A stretch of DNA of 64,000 nucleotides from Kamptonema formosum PCC 10802. Lineage in GTDB: Bacteria; Cyanobacteriota; Cyanobacteriia; Cyanobacteriales; Oscillatoriaceae. Below are positions 1 through 9,059 of the stretch, piece after piece; positions within the stretch are counted from its first letter, which is position 1; every line of letters starts with the position of its first letter. The notes under the pieces were generated by a model, which searched no databases, was not told the DNA's origin, and saw nothing but the letters and a program-made list of their open reading frames with translations. Both the position numbers and the translations under genes were made by a program. Location: positions 376,733-440,732 of the forward strand of contig NZ_KB235949.1 of the NCBI RefSeq assembly GCF_000332335.1. Reading direction: 5' to 3'.

Positions 1-138
1 CAAGGGGTAGATATTACGGGAGCTGACTTTACGGATGCAATTCTCGACCGGTACGAAATCGCCCAGCTGTGCAAACGTGCTGATGGGGTGAATCCAGTCA
101 CGGGAGTTTCAACGCGAGAGAGTCTGGGGTGCCGGTGA
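1..138 (+). CDS. Pentapeptide-repeat protein, C-terminal end (partial)
   Basis: The window opens inside this gene. Reading from base 1 gives 45 residues and a TGA at 136-138. The first residues, [17 protein letters not shown], are the last turns of a pentapeptide-repeat beta-helix (A(D/N)Lxx-type). The tail contains the short cap with two cysteines ([15 protein letters not shown] and SLGCR at the end) that commonly closes cyanobacterial, often thylakoid-lumenal, pentapeptide proteins. The start, any signal peptide and most of the helix lie upstream of the window. The biochemical role of this family is not established. The family call is fairly certain; localisation is an inference. Confidence 0.8.
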   Translation, partial: QGVDITGADFTDAILDRYEIAQLCKRADGVNPVTGVSTRESLGCR

Positions 139-180
139 ATATCTGCCCAGTCGTGTAGATAGAATTTAAAAGGCACAAAT

Positions 181-455
181 TATAGCAGTATGCACTTAGG
201 TTAGTACATGGGCATCATCGCATTGGGCATTGGGCATTCCTGGTAGGGGCGGGTTTACTAACATCTGGTATAGCAGTATGCACTTAGTTTATAACATTAG
301 ACCTTCAGGGGGGGCGTCCCGCCTGCCCTACGTCTATATAGCAGTAAGCATTTAGGAAACCTACATTCCCGCCTCCCTTGGCTGTAGGGGCGGGTTTACC
401 CAAAATGTCTCTACGAAGTTCAGATGTGGGTGAACCCGCCCCTACAAACATTTTC
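181..455. repeat. Cluster of MITE-like ends and GC-rich hairpin repeats
   Basis: Three copies of the motif TATAGCAGTA(T/A)GCA(C/T)TTAG start at 181, 269 and 337. The stretch 269-380 matches the elements at 52374 and 62205, including a shared internal ACATTAGACCTTCAGGGGGG segment. From 384 to 445 there is an inverted repeat GTAGGGGCGGGTTTACC ... GGTGAACCCGCCCCTAC that recurs elsewhere in the window. No open reading frame here looks real. The block fills the space between the pentapeptide gene and the 3' end of the first NACHT-HEAT gene. Confidence 0.75.
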
Positions 456-553
456 AAGTCAGAGCCTCCTGAGGCGCGGTCCCCGGCTCCGCCTGGGAAC
501 GAGGGATAAAGGGAGCGAAGTGCCGCCGGCTCACCCGATTCTAGAGCCGATAG

Positions 554-3160
554 CTAAACCGGCTCACGAGAATGACTCAATTTTGCGAGCGCTTCTTCGG
601 CGCGGCGGCGCACAGAAAAATCCTCATCCGCCAGCAGCTTCTGCAGCCCTTGCCGCACCGGCTCTGTAGCCTGACCCAACTTGACTAGCGCCTCGGCAGC
701 ATTCAAACGCACTCCTGAATTGCTATCCGCCAGCAGCTTCTGCAGCCCAAGCACCACCGGCTCAGTGGCGCTGCCCAACTCGCCCAACAGCTGTGCGGCG
801 CTCGAACGCACCCGAGCATTGCTGTCTGCCAGCAGCCCCAACAGCCCTTGCCGCACCGGCTCTGTAGCCTGACTCAACTTAACCAGCGCCTGGGCAGCAT
901 TCAAACGCACCCAAGAATTGCTGTCCGCCAGCAGCCCCTGCAGCGCTCCCAGCACCGGCTCTGTAGCCTGACCCAACTTAACCAGCGCCTCTGCAGCATT
1001 CAAGCGCACCCAAGAATTGCTGTCCGCCAGCAGCCCCTGCAGCGCTCCCAGCACCGGCTCAGTGGCGCTGCCCAGCTTGAGCAACGCTTGCGCGGCGCTC
1101 CAGCGCACCTGAGAATCCTCATCCGTGAGGGCACTGACCAGAGCGCTCGCCGCCAATTGGGCGTGTGACCCCATCTTAGCGATTTCTTCAGCAGCGCGCC
1201 GCCGGTCTTCTACCTCTGGAACAGACAGCTCCGAAATCAAACGCTGAATGTGGCGTTTCTCCGGTGCTGGTTTTAGGGCGTCCAAATCTAGCCCAGCCAG
1301 GTTTCCCAGTTCCTCAGCCACGAAATCGGGCACTTTTTTTGAGCCGTGGGTGAGGCAGCAGTCTCTCACCGCCAGCAAGAACCCTTTAATTTCCTCCAGA
1401 AAGCCCGATTTGCTCTCAGCTTCTGCCAGAAAATTGCGCCACTTTTGCCTGCTGTCTTTGCAGTCCTCTACCAGATATAGCCCCGCCAGATACTCAGCCA
1501 GCGTATCGGTGGTAAAACGAATAGAACCGCTGTCAAATTGGGTGCGGATCAAGCCAAGGTCTTTTTCCAGGTATGTCAGGAACTTCTCAGCTTCCCCCTC
1601 TCCTCCCCGCAACGCAGCTAGAGCAGCGATTGCCTCCTGCCGGTCAGCGGTTTCTGGCTGAAAGTTCTGCTGGAGGCATTTCCAAGCAACGACTTTTAAA
1701 CCCTGCTCTGCGCTTGCAGTGTCGGGAGCGCCATATCGGGCATTCTGATTCAGCTTGTTTGTATAGCTGATCACCAAATCCGGCACATTCGCCGGCAAGT
1801 TGTCTGTCCGCCGCCCCGCCGCCGCAATCATGAGTTCCAGATAGAGCTTGGCAAACAAAAGGGTGACATCTCGATCGTCCGGAACGATTTGCGACAGTCG
1901 CTTAAAATCTTCGATATACTGAATATCGTCCCGAAACAGGCTGCGTTTCCCTCGCCGTGTGAGGTAAGCGTCCATAAACACTAAGAGCGAGCCGCTAGAA
2001 ACCGGCTGGGGCTTGAGGGTTGTTGGACTCACGTCTTTCCCCAGGATGCCCTCAACGCGGGAAGTCACCGCCAGAGCACTCACCGGCAAGTTTCGGTCTT
2101 TCAGCGCTATCGCTTGGCGAGTCGTCTCGCTCATCTCTGAGAGCCGGTCTGCAATCACCAGAATCCGCCGGTGCTTCAAAAGCTGCTTCACCAGTTCCTC
2201 AGAAACCGGCTTCTCCTCATCCCTGAGATGTTTCAATTCCCTGGCTATCGCCTCCAATAACGGCGATTTGCCCTGCGCCGGCTTCTCCAGTTCTTCCTCA
2301 ATTAAAACCGGTATCATCAGGTGCGCGCCGAGCCGGTCGGCTTTATTCTCTGCCATTGCCCACTGAGCGATTTGACAGGCAAGGCTCGTCTTGCCGGCTC
2401 CCCCTTCCCCGCAAATCAGCAAGCGAATTTCTTGTGCGGTAAAAGCCTCTTGCAAGTCTTTTGCGGTGAGGCTTTGAAGCTCTTTGCCATCCATATAAAC
2501 CGGCATGGCAATATGAATCTGGCGCTCCTTTACCGTCTGCTTTATCTCAAATTGCTTCCGGGCGCTGTCAATCCGCTCAGCCACCCAAGCATCCAGCACG
2601 CGGGGGCGGTACTTGAGGAAAAGCAAAGCAGGAATGGGTAGGGTAATCTCTGTTGGAATCAGTCCGGGTATTTTAGGTATTTTCAATCCGGAAGGTAGCT
2701 CCAGCAGCCAGAGGGGACGGAACCGCAGAGAGCCCTGGTAGGAAGCCGCACCCATCGCTACAGCGAGTGTTGCGATTAACCGCCAATCCGGCTGTTTATT
2801 CTGTTTGTGAGATGTCTTTTTCGCAGCGGCGGGTTGAGTCGGTTGCGCTTTGGGGGGTAATGCCGGTTTGGCTTTAGCGGTGGGAGTCGGTTGCGGTTTG
2901 GGGGGGTGAGCCGGTTTGGCTGTAGCGGTGGGACTCGGTTGCGGTTTGGGGGTGTGGGGTTTAGCCGGTGGGCTTTTCGCAGCGGGGGGTTGAGTCGGTT
3001 GCGCCGTCGGAGATTCCGCCGCTTGAGCGTATTCGGGACTGCTGTGCCGCACTGTGGCAGCCCGCACCCAGCTCTGACTTGACACCGCCAGGGGAAGAGA
3101 AACCCCCAAAAGGGCAAGTTTGAGCAATGTTAAGAAACGCCGTTTAGAGGGCTTGGCCAT
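554..3160 (-). CDS. Membrane-anchored NACHT/STAND NTPase with HEAT repeats (copy A)
   Basis: A protein of about 868 residues. I chose the ATG at 3160 because it aligns with copy B (MAKP start); an ATG at 3163 is equally possible. Order: N-terminal hydrophobic segment (LLKLALLGVSLPLAV, signal-like); Pro/Lys-rich low-complexity segment (about residues 50-120); a second hydrophobic stretch (LIATLAVAMGAASY); then a P-loop NTPase with Walker A GEGGAGKTS near residue 257 and a sensor-like VTSRVE. From about residue 640 to the end are HEAT/Armadillo-type repeats, including five near-identical 33-residue units beginning ATEPV. STAND NTPases are switch-like signalling or defence proteins. Predicted topology is a Pro-rich part outside the membrane with NTPase and HEAT in the cytoplasm. 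It is a paralogue of 4595-6994. The trigger and partner are unknown; involvement in defence is only a possibility. Confidence 0.8.
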   Translation of the reverse strand: MAKPSKRRFLTLLKLALLGVSLPLAVSSQSWVRAATVRHSSPEYAQAAESPTAQPTQPPAAKSPPAKPHTPKPQPSPTATAKPAHPPKPQPTPTAKAKPALPPKAQPTQPAAAKKTSHKQNKQPDWRLIATLAVAMGAASYQGSLRFRPLWLLELPSGLKIPKIPGLIPTEITLPIPALLFLKYRPRVLDAWVAERIDSARKQFEIKQTVKERQIHIAMPVYMDGKELQSLTAKDLQEAFTAQEIRLLICGEGGAGKTSLACQIAQWAMAENKADRLGAHLMIPVLIEEELEKPAQGKSPLLEAIARELKHLRDEEKPVSEELVKQLLKHRRILVIADRLSEMSETTRQAIALKDRNLPVSALAVTSRVEGILGKDVSPTTLKPQPVSSGSLLVFMDAYLTRRGKRSLFRDDIQYIEDFKRLSQIVPDDRDVTLLFAKLYLELMIAAAGRRTDNLPANVPDLVISYTNKLNQNARYGAPDTASAEQGLKVVAWKCLQQNFQPETADRQEAIAALAALRGGEGEAEKFLTYLEKDLGLIRTQFDSGSIRFTTDTLAEYLAGLYLVEDCKDSRQKWRNFLAEAESKSGFLEEIKGFLLAVRDCCLTHGSKKVPDFVAEELGNLAGLDLDALKPAPEKRHIQRLISELSVPEVEDRRRAAEEIAKMGSHAQLAASALVSALTDEDSQVRWSAAQALLKLGSATEPVLGALQGLLADSNSWVRLNAAEALVKLGQATEPVLGALQGLLADSNSWVRLNAAQALVKLSQATEPVRQGLLGLLADSNARVRSSAAQLLGELGSATEPVVLGLQKLLADSNSGVRLNAAEALVKLGQATEPVRQGLQKLLADEDFSVRRRAEEALAKLSHSREPV
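560..1066 (-). repeat. 99-bp tandem repeats encoding HEAT units
   Basis: Five consecutive 99-bp units, the last slightly longer, encode 33-residue ATEPV...LLADSN...VRLNAAEALVKLGQ-like HEAT units. Units one and two (about 870-1066) are nearly identical at the DNA level, which points to recent unit duplication. Copy B has only three such units (about 4598-4915), so unit number varies between the paralogues. Confidence 0.8.
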
Positions 3161-3206
3161 CATCTGAGAGTGAGGGGAGAGGGAATCTCGACTGCCCCAC
3201 AGCAGG

Positions 3207-3423
3207 ATGTTTTTTAGCATACAATTTGTATTTTGTCAATCGGTTTTGTGGGAAATCTGGGCGGACGGGGTATTGACAGGGGTGCCGGTGGCAGAAGGGA
3301 TGGACGCCGGCGCTGGCGGACCTGCGCTTCAGCTGTCCCGACAAATGCCGGTATTTGTAAGGTGCACCCACTTGCCAAGCGGGAATTGCGAATATGGTAG
3401 CTCGGGGCATTGCTCTTTGCAAT
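3207..3423. repeat. Duplicated upstream region, copy A (partner 7080-7266)
   Basis: The DNA directly upstream of copy A, from TCAATCGGTTTTGTGGGAAA through GACAGGGGTGCCGGTGGCAG to AATGCCGGTATTTGTAAGGT, is repeated almost unchanged upstream of copy B at about 7080-7266. The duplication therefore carried the putative control region as well as the gene. Further upstream, 3459-3620 contains a short direct repeat around AGGAATGCCGGGGATAG that occurs twice. No clear promoter could be assigned. Confidence 0.75.
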
Positions 3424-3779
3424 AGTCTGTGCGTCCGAATTGCTTAATGGGCAGCTTCTGATTTTCTAGGAATGCCGGGGATAGCGGGTCGTTCTTGATT
3501 TATGATCGGGACTTACGCCACTTAATGTGGTGTGAGGTGGGTTACGCTATCGCGTTCCCCACCCTACAGATTACTAGGAATGCCGGGGATAGAGGTTGGT
3601 TCTTGATTTGTGATTTATTTGAAAACAAAAAAAATTTCCCAACTCAAGAATGGCCACCTAGAGCCCACCGGCACTCTATCCCGGCGCTTATATCTTTAGG
3701 CAGAAGGCACGCTAGAGCTTGCAGTGCTAGGGTTGAGACGTGAGAAACATTAGCGACAGACAGTCAAGGACTCTAAACC

Positions 3780-4052
3780 ATGAATATTCTGGCTTGGATT
3801 ATTTTAGGGTTGCTGGCCGGTGCCATTGCTAAAGCCATCTATCCGGGCTATCAAGGGGGCGGCATTCTTTCCACAATGGTGCTGGGCATTATCGGGGCGT
3901 TCTTGGGCGGAACCCTGATGACTTTGCTGCAAACAGGAAGTCTGCAGCTGACGGCGACTGCGTTTAGCCTTCCCGGTCTTTTTGTCGCTGTCATCGGCTC
4001 ACTGATTGCCATCTGGCTGTGGCACATGTACAACCGCCGAGCCTATCACTAA
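3780..4052 (+). CDS. GlsB/YeaQ/YmgE-family stress-response membrane protein
   Basis: A 90-residue protein of the transglycosylase-associated (GlsB/YeaQ/YmgE) family. Three hydrophobic segments are visible: residues 2-20 (ILAWIILGLLAGAIAKAI), 28-50 (GILSTMVLGIIGAFLGGTLM) and 65-84 (FSLPGLFVAVIGSLIAIWLW). Glycine-rich turns GLLAGAIAK and GIIGAFLGG are characteristic. Members are small inner-membrane proteins linked to general stress; their molecular activity is not known, and the transglycosylase name is historical. The gene stands alone between the two NACHT-HEAT copies on the opposite strand, so it was either inside or next to the duplicated segment. Confidence 0.9.
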   Translation: MNILAWIILGLLAGAIAKAIYPGYQGGGILSTMVLGIIGAFLGGTLMTLLQTGSLQLTATAFSLPGLFVAVIGSLIAIWLWHMYNRRAYH

Positions 4053-4238
4053 ACTGAGGCTGTGACTTGTGGGACAGGCTTCGAGCCTGTCACCGCAAGA
4101 TTTCCTAATGGTAGGGGAATGGAGTTTACGACATGAGCAATGGGTGCCGGTGGCGTGTCCATTCCTGAGGTGTCCATTGCTGTATAACCCGTCTCCCAGT
4201 TTGGGAGAAGCCTTCCCGCGCACGGAACCGTCTGATAA

Positions 4239-4508
4239 TATAGCAGCAGTCATATTGGTTAGGACGTAGGACAGGCGAGACGCCTGTCCCAGAGACCTTG
4301 AGGGCAGGCGAGACGCCTGCCCTACGTCTATACGTCATATCCCAGTGTCCTAATCTAACTGGCTACTGCTATATCTGCAGAAAAACCTAATCCTATCGGC
4401 TGCATGAGCATGTTGAGCGGCTGCATTGCCACGTGCCCTACGGATATAAGGCGTAGGACAGGCGTCTCGCCTGTCCTTTGTGTCCTAATCTAAGTGGCTG
4501 CTGCTATA
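4239..4508. mobile_element. MITE-like element plus a second solo end
   Basis: A 135-bp unit runs from TATAGCAGCAGTCATATTGG (4239) to the inverse end GGCTACTGCTATA (4373). Its inside carries two GACAGGCGAGACGCCTGTC-type palindromes. A further end, GTCCTAATCTAAGTGGCTGC followed by TGCTATA, closes at 4508. The ends match the family seen at 51982-52150. There is no coding capacity. It lies just beyond the 3' end of copy B. Confidence 0.7.
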
Positions 4509-4594
4509 CCTTTCTTATTGGGGGGAAGTGCCGGCTGAAAGGATCGGGGAAGGGAGGGAAGTGGTGCCGGTGAACCCGATTGTAAAGCGGATAG

Positions 4595-6994
4595 CTAAAC
4601 CGGCTCAGAAGGAGGATGGCCCAATTTTGCCAGCGCTTCTGCGGCGGTGCGGCGCACAGAAGAATCCTGATCATCTGTGAGCAGCTTCTGCAGCCCAAGC
4701 AGCACCGGCTCTGTGGCGTTGCCTAACTTGCCCAACGCTCGTGCGGCGCTAAAACGCAGCACAGAATCGCTATGTGCCAGCAGCCCCAGCAGTGCTTGCA
4801 GCACCGGCTCTGTGGCGTTGCCTAACTTGCCCAACGCTTCTGCGGCGTTCCAACGCACCACAAAATCGCTATCTGCTAGCAGCCCCAGCAGCCCTTGCAG
4901 CACCGGCTCTGTGGCCTTGCCTAACTTGCCCAAGGCTTCTGCGGCGCTCGAACGCACCCCAGAATCCTCATCCGTGAGGGCTTTGACAAGATCGCTCGCC
5001 GCAAAGAAGGCTTCTGAACCCATCCAGCCTATTTCTTGAGCAGCCCGCTGCCGGTCTTCTGCCTCTGGAACAGAGAGCTCGGAGATCAGGCGCTGAATGC
5101 GGCGTTTGAGCTGTGCTTGTTTTAGGGCTTCCAAATCTAGCCCAGCTAATTTTCCCAGTTCCTCAGCCACGAAATCGGGCACTTTTTTGGAGCCTTTGGT
5201 GAGACAGCAGTCTCTCACCGCCAGCAAGAACCCTTTAATGTCGTCCGGACAGTTTGGTTTGCTCTCAGCTTCTGCCAGAAAATTGCGCCACTTTTGCGCG
5301 TCATCTTTGCAGTCCTCTACCAGACACAGCCCAGCCAGATACTCTGCCAGCGGGTCAAGGGTAAAACGAATATACCGGGCGTCAATTTGGGTGCGGAGTA
5401 AGGCAAGATTTTTTTCCAGGTACTTCAGGAGCTGTTTAGCTTCCTCCTCTCCTCCCCGCAAGGCAGCTAGAGCAGCGATTGCCTCCTGGCGGTCAGCGGT
5501 TTCTGGCTTAAAGGTCTGCTGGAGGCATTTCCAGGCAACGACTTTTAAAGCCTGCTGTACGGTTGCGTCGTCGTAAGCCTTATCTCGGAGATTCTGATTG
5601 AGTTCGTTTATATAGCTTAGCATCAAATCCGGCACATTCGCCGGCAAGTCGTCTGTCCGCCGCCCCTCCGCCGCCGCAATCATTAGTTCCAGATAGAGCT
5701 TGGCAAACAAAAGGGTGACATCTCGCCGATCCGTGACGATTTGCGACAGTCGCTTGAAATCCTCGATATACTGGAAATCATCCGGAAAGAGGCTGCGTTT
5801 CCCTCGCTGTTTGAGGTAATCGTCCATAAACTGTAAGAGCGAGCCGCTAGAAACCCGCTGGGGCTTGAGGGTTGTTTGATTCACGTCTTTCCCCAGGATG
5901 TCTTCAACGCGGGAGGTGACCGCCAGAGCATTCACCGGCAACTTTGGGTCTTTGAGCGCAATCGCGGCGCGAGTCGTCTCGCTCATCTCTGAGAGGTGGT
6001 CTGCAATCACCAGAACCCGCCGCTGTTTCAAAAGCTGCTTGACCAGTTCCTCAGAAACAGCCTCCTCCTCATCCCTGAGATTTTTCAATTGCACGGCTAT
6101 CGCCTCCAAAAACGGCGATTTGCCCTCCGCCGGCTCCGACAGTTCTTCCTCAATCAAAACGGGTATCATCAGGTGCGCCCGCAGCCGGTCTTCTTCTTTC
6201 TCTGCCATTGCCCATTGAGCGATCTGACAGGCAAGACTCGTCTTCCCCGCTCCCCCTTCCCCGCAAATCAGCAAGCGAATCTCTTCTCCGGCAAAAGTCT
6301 TTTGCAAGTCGTTTACTGTCAGCTCTTTAAGCACCTTCCCATTCAGCTCAACCGGCATGGGAATATGAATCTTGCGCTCCTCTACCGTCTTCTTTATCTG
6401 AAATTCCTTCCGGGCGCTGTCAATGCGCTCAGCCACCCAAGCCTCCAGCACGCGGGGGCGGTACTTGAGAAAAAGCAAAACAGAAATTGGGATAGGGATT
6501 TCTGCTAGAATCATTGGGGGGATTCTAGGGATTTTCAATTCTGAAGGTAGCCGCAGCAGCCAGAGGGGACGAAACCGGAGAACTCCCAAGTAGACAACCG
6601 CACCTACAGCGACTGTTGCGATTAACAGCCAATTCGGCTGTTTCTGTTTATCTGTCTTTTTGGCATCGGGGGGTTGAGCCGGTGGCGGTGTCACCGGCAG
6701 ACTCGGTTGCGCAACAGGAGAGGGAGTCGGTTGCGGTTTGGGGGGTAATGCCGGTTGGGTTGCAGCGGAGGGACTCGGTTTGGAGGTTGGGGGTTTTGCC
6801 GGTGGGCTTTTCGCAGCGGGGGGTTGAGCCGGTTGCGGTGTTGGCAACGCCTGCACTTGAGCGTATTCGGGACTGTTATGCCGCACAGTGGCAGCCCGCA
6901 CCCAGCTCTGACTTGACACCGCCAGGGGAAGAGAAACCCCCAAGAGAGCAAGTTTAAGCAATGTTAAGAAAGTCTGTTTAAACGGCTTGGCCAT
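4595..6994 (-). CDS. Membrane-anchored NACHT/STAND NTPase with HEAT repeats (copy B)
   Basis: A protein of about 799 residues. The ATG at 6994 (MAKPFKQ) aligns with copy A; an open extension to 7165 exists but lies in duplicated non-coding DNA. It has the same order as copy A: N-terminal hydrophobic segment, Pro-rich linker (about residues 50-110), hydrophobic stretch (LLIATVAVGAVVYLGVL), P-loop GEGGAGKTS with Lys near residue 251, and HEAT repeats at the C-terminus. It has three 33-residue ATEPV units instead of five. The NTPase core is very similar to copy A, while the Pro-rich linker and HEAT ends differ most, as expected if those parts bind different ligands. No operon partner is on the same strand nearby. 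Substrate and role are unknown. Confidence 0.8.
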   Translation of the reverse strand: MAKPFKQTFLTLLKLALLGVSLPLAVSSQSWVRAATVRHNSPEYAQVQALPTPQPAQPPAAKSPPAKPPTSKPSPSAATQPALPPKPQPTPSPVAQPSLPVTPPPAQPPDAKKTDKQKQPNWLLIATVAVGAVVYLGVLRFRPLWLLRLPSELKIPRIPPMILAEIPIPISVLLFLKYRPRVLEAWVAERIDSARKEFQIKKTVEERKIHIPMPVELNGKVLKELTVNDLQKTFAGEEIRLLICGEGGAGKTSLACQIAQWAMAEKEEDRLRAHLMIPVLIEEELSEPAEGKSPFLEAIAVQLKNLRDEEEAVSEELVKQLLKQRRVLVIADHLSEMSETTRAAIALKDPKLPVNALAVTSRVEDILGKDVNQTTLKPQRVSSGSLLQFMDDYLKQRGKRSLFPDDFQYIEDFKRLSQIVTDRRDVTLLFAKLYLELMIAAAEGRRTDDLPANVPDLMLSYINELNQNLRDKAYDDATVQQALKVVAWKCLQQTFKPETADRQEAIAALAALRGGEEEAKQLLKYLEKNLALLRTQIDARYIRFTLDPLAEYLAGLCLVEDCKDDAQKWRNFLAEAESKPNCPDDIKGFLLAVRDCCLTKGSKKVPDFVAEELGKLAGLDLEALKQAQLKRRIQRLISELSVPEAEDRQRAAQEIGWMGSEAFFAASDLVKALTDEDSGVRSSAAEALGKLGKATEPVLQGLLGLLADSDFVVRWNAAEALGKLGNATEPVLQALLGLLAHSDSVLRFSAARALGKLGNATEPVLLGLQKLLTDDQDSSVRRTAAEALAKLGHPPSEPV

Positions 6995-7079
6995 AATGTG
7001 AGACTCAGGTGAGAGGGAATCGCGACCGCCCCAGGGCGGCATTTTTTTATTATACTTTTTAGCATAGAATTTGTGTTTT

Positions 7080-7571
7080 GTCAATCGGTTTTGTGGGAAA
7101 GTCGGGCGGGGGCGATTGACAGGGGTGCCGGTGGCAGAAGGGATGGACACCGGCGAGCCGCGCACCGGCGCTTCAGCTGTCCCCAGAAATGCCGGTATTT
7201 GTAAGGTGCACGCCTTTGCCTAGCGGGAATTCCGAATCTCGTAGATCGCAGGATTGAGCTTTGCAAGAGGGAACGCTGTGGGGTCGCGGATTTTCTCCGA
7301 ATGCGGGCTGGAGCGTTTATAATTGATTTGTGAATTTTTTTAACCGCCGCAGTTTATAAAAAAAGGGGTGGGTTACGCTATTGCTAAACCACCCTACAGG
7401 TAGAGGCTTTGGCGAAGTCCGCAAGGCAAGGGTTTTTGAAGTCCCGCTCTTCTCTTAGTCCTTGTCATGCGGACTTCGTTTGTATAGCCGCGAATTCCAT
7501 TCGCAGGGTAGCTCACAGTTGACACCCGTGGGGCGCGTTTGACCCGCCCCTACAGTTTATCGCACAGCCGG
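7080..7571. other. Duplicated upstream region (copy B) and repeat-filled intergenic DNA
   Basis: 7080-7266 is the partner of the duplicated segment at 3207-3423. The rest holds short repeats only: a GGGTGGGTTACGCTA... segment like one at 3536, a CGGACTTCGTTTGTATAGCCGCGA motif shared with 14790-14830, and a GGGGCG...CGCCCC stretch at 7530-7557. No gene was recognised. Confidence 0.6.
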
Positions 7572-8498
7572 TTATTGTTGCCGGCTGAACCGAGCTAAGA
7601 GTTCTTGGCGGTTGAGCAGCATGATGAGTTGGGTGCGTTCCAGAGGTTCGAGCTGTATCAAAGGCTCAATAATTTGAGACAATTCCTCATCGAGAGCCCC
7701 AAATTTGACCTGAAGCATGCTCTCAACCATCAGGCGCTGACCTTGCTGGACGCCCTGCTGTAGGCCCTGCTGGATTCCTTCCTGGACACCGGCTCGCGTG
7801 GCATCTTCCAGCCTTTGCAAATAAAGAGGTGACAGTTCCATAATTAACTCCCGGTCTTCTTGCTCTAAGTCTTGACGGACTTCTAAAATCGTTCGCAGGT
7901 TATACAGCAATTCTAGCGCATTTCCCCGAAACGGGTTATCTTTTGGAAGGGCTTTCAGCTCGGCAATGGCCTGTTTTTGAACGTTTCCCTTACCTAAAAC
8001 CCTCACCCACAGGGTTTCTGGGGTGCGCGGCAGTTGGTGAATGGCGACAATTGCTGTTTTGAGGGAGGAGGCGAGAAAATAAACCCCGCTCATCCAGTTA
8101 TCTGGGGCTGGTATAGCGCCAAAGCTTTCTAAGATGGAGGCGGAAACGGTAGGAGAGAGTATCCAGAGCTGCGGCAAGTCTGCCTCGGCAATTCGGCCAC
8201 TCTCCCGGTTGCGCTCTAATTCGGCATAAAACTGGAAAAGTTTGCTCATGCAGCTGCGAACGTGCGCCGGCGTAACTGCATTGCGAAAAGGCTCAAAGAC
8301 TGCCGGTGTTGCCGCAAATTTTCCCAGCAAGCCCAGGGTTTCCGCCACGGCTGCCGGCTGTTGGGATGAGGGGGCAAACCAAACATCGATTTGCCGGACT
8401 TCTCCCGCCATATCCCGGCTGGTTTCTACTTGTCCCATAGGGCTTAATAGCTCTTTGAGATATTGCTTTGCGAATTGGTCATGGACGAATCTTGTCAT
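7572..8498 (-). CDS. Cyanobacterial DUF4351-type / Rpn-like family protein
   Basis: 308 residues beginning MTRFVHDQFAKQYLKELL. This type is abundant and multicopy in filamentous cyanobacteria. The N-terminus has the layout of the PD-(D/E)XK-related Rpn/transposase-like family (DQFAK start, VRQIDVWFAP strand). The last roughly 55 residues (LQVKFGALDEELSQIIEPL ... RQELLARF) match the DUF4351 C-terminal domain. Between them is a QQGxQQG helical spacer at about residues 240-256 (GIQQGLQQGVQQGQ). Rpn proteins are putative nucleases; I cannot confirm the catalytic residues here, so activity is uncertain. It is a single gene with no obvious partner. Confidence 0.65.
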   Translation of the reverse strand: MTRFVHDQFAKQYLKELLSPMGQVETSRDMAGEVRQIDVWFAPSSQQPAAVAETLGLLGKFAATPAVFEPFRNAVTPAHVRSCMSKLFQFYAELERNRESGRIAEADLPQLWILSPTVSASILESFGAIPAPDNWMSGVYFLASSLKTAIVAIHQLPRTPETLWVRVLGKGNVQKQAIAELKALPKDNPFRGNALELLYNLRTILEVRQDLEQEDRELIMELSPLYLQRLEDATRAGVQEGIQQGLQQGVQQGQRLMVESMLQVKFGALDEELSQIIEPLIQLEPLERTQLIMLLNRQELLARFSRQQ

Positions 8499-9059
8499 TC
8501 AAGTTGGGATGTAACTTTTGGCTGGTATATTAATTATACATGACTGAGCGTCTTGTGAAGTTGCTGAACCAAATCTTGAAGGCTACATCGGAGCTGTCCA
8601 AACAATCGTTTTTAATGTAAAATACACAGCGTAAATCTACAATTAAAAGAACTAGAATCGCTTTTGGGTGAGGCCGGTGCCTTCGAGCGTGCCGGCTCAA
8701 TGGTTCCCACTGAGAGCCTCTGGCAGAGTTGCTGGCGCAGTCCGGTACGGGGTGCCGGCAGACAGCTGGAAACGACAAAAGGGGAGCTGCGCCGGTTGCT
8801 GTGAAAAATTACTCACTGACAGCAGAACAAACATGTGCGGGAGATGCCAGCCAGTGGCGCGGAAACGGAACAGTCCGGAAAACAATGCCTGCATAATATT
8901 AAGTTTTGTAAAAATTTGCATAAATCGTGCAATTGCGTCTGACAGGTAAACAGAAACGCAACCCGTTGAAAGCGGAGTCTCAGATTTTAACCCGGGCAAG
9001 TTAGGGATCTCCACTCATCTATTTAGCTCAATTCCTGGCGCAAATCCTTGTGCTTGCTT
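8499..9059. other. Intergenic region, no recognised gene
   Basis: About 560 bases between two divergently transcribed genes. It is AT-rich near 8520-8650 and 8890-8945, so it could hold promoters for both neighbours. Open frames here are short and do not resemble known proteins. No hairpin family member was recognised. Confidence 0.5.

Noticed and set aside
848-1168. Plus-strand open frame across the HEAT repeats of copy A
   Set aside because: It is the antisense of the 99-bp repeats of a clear protein-coding gene; no family similarity.
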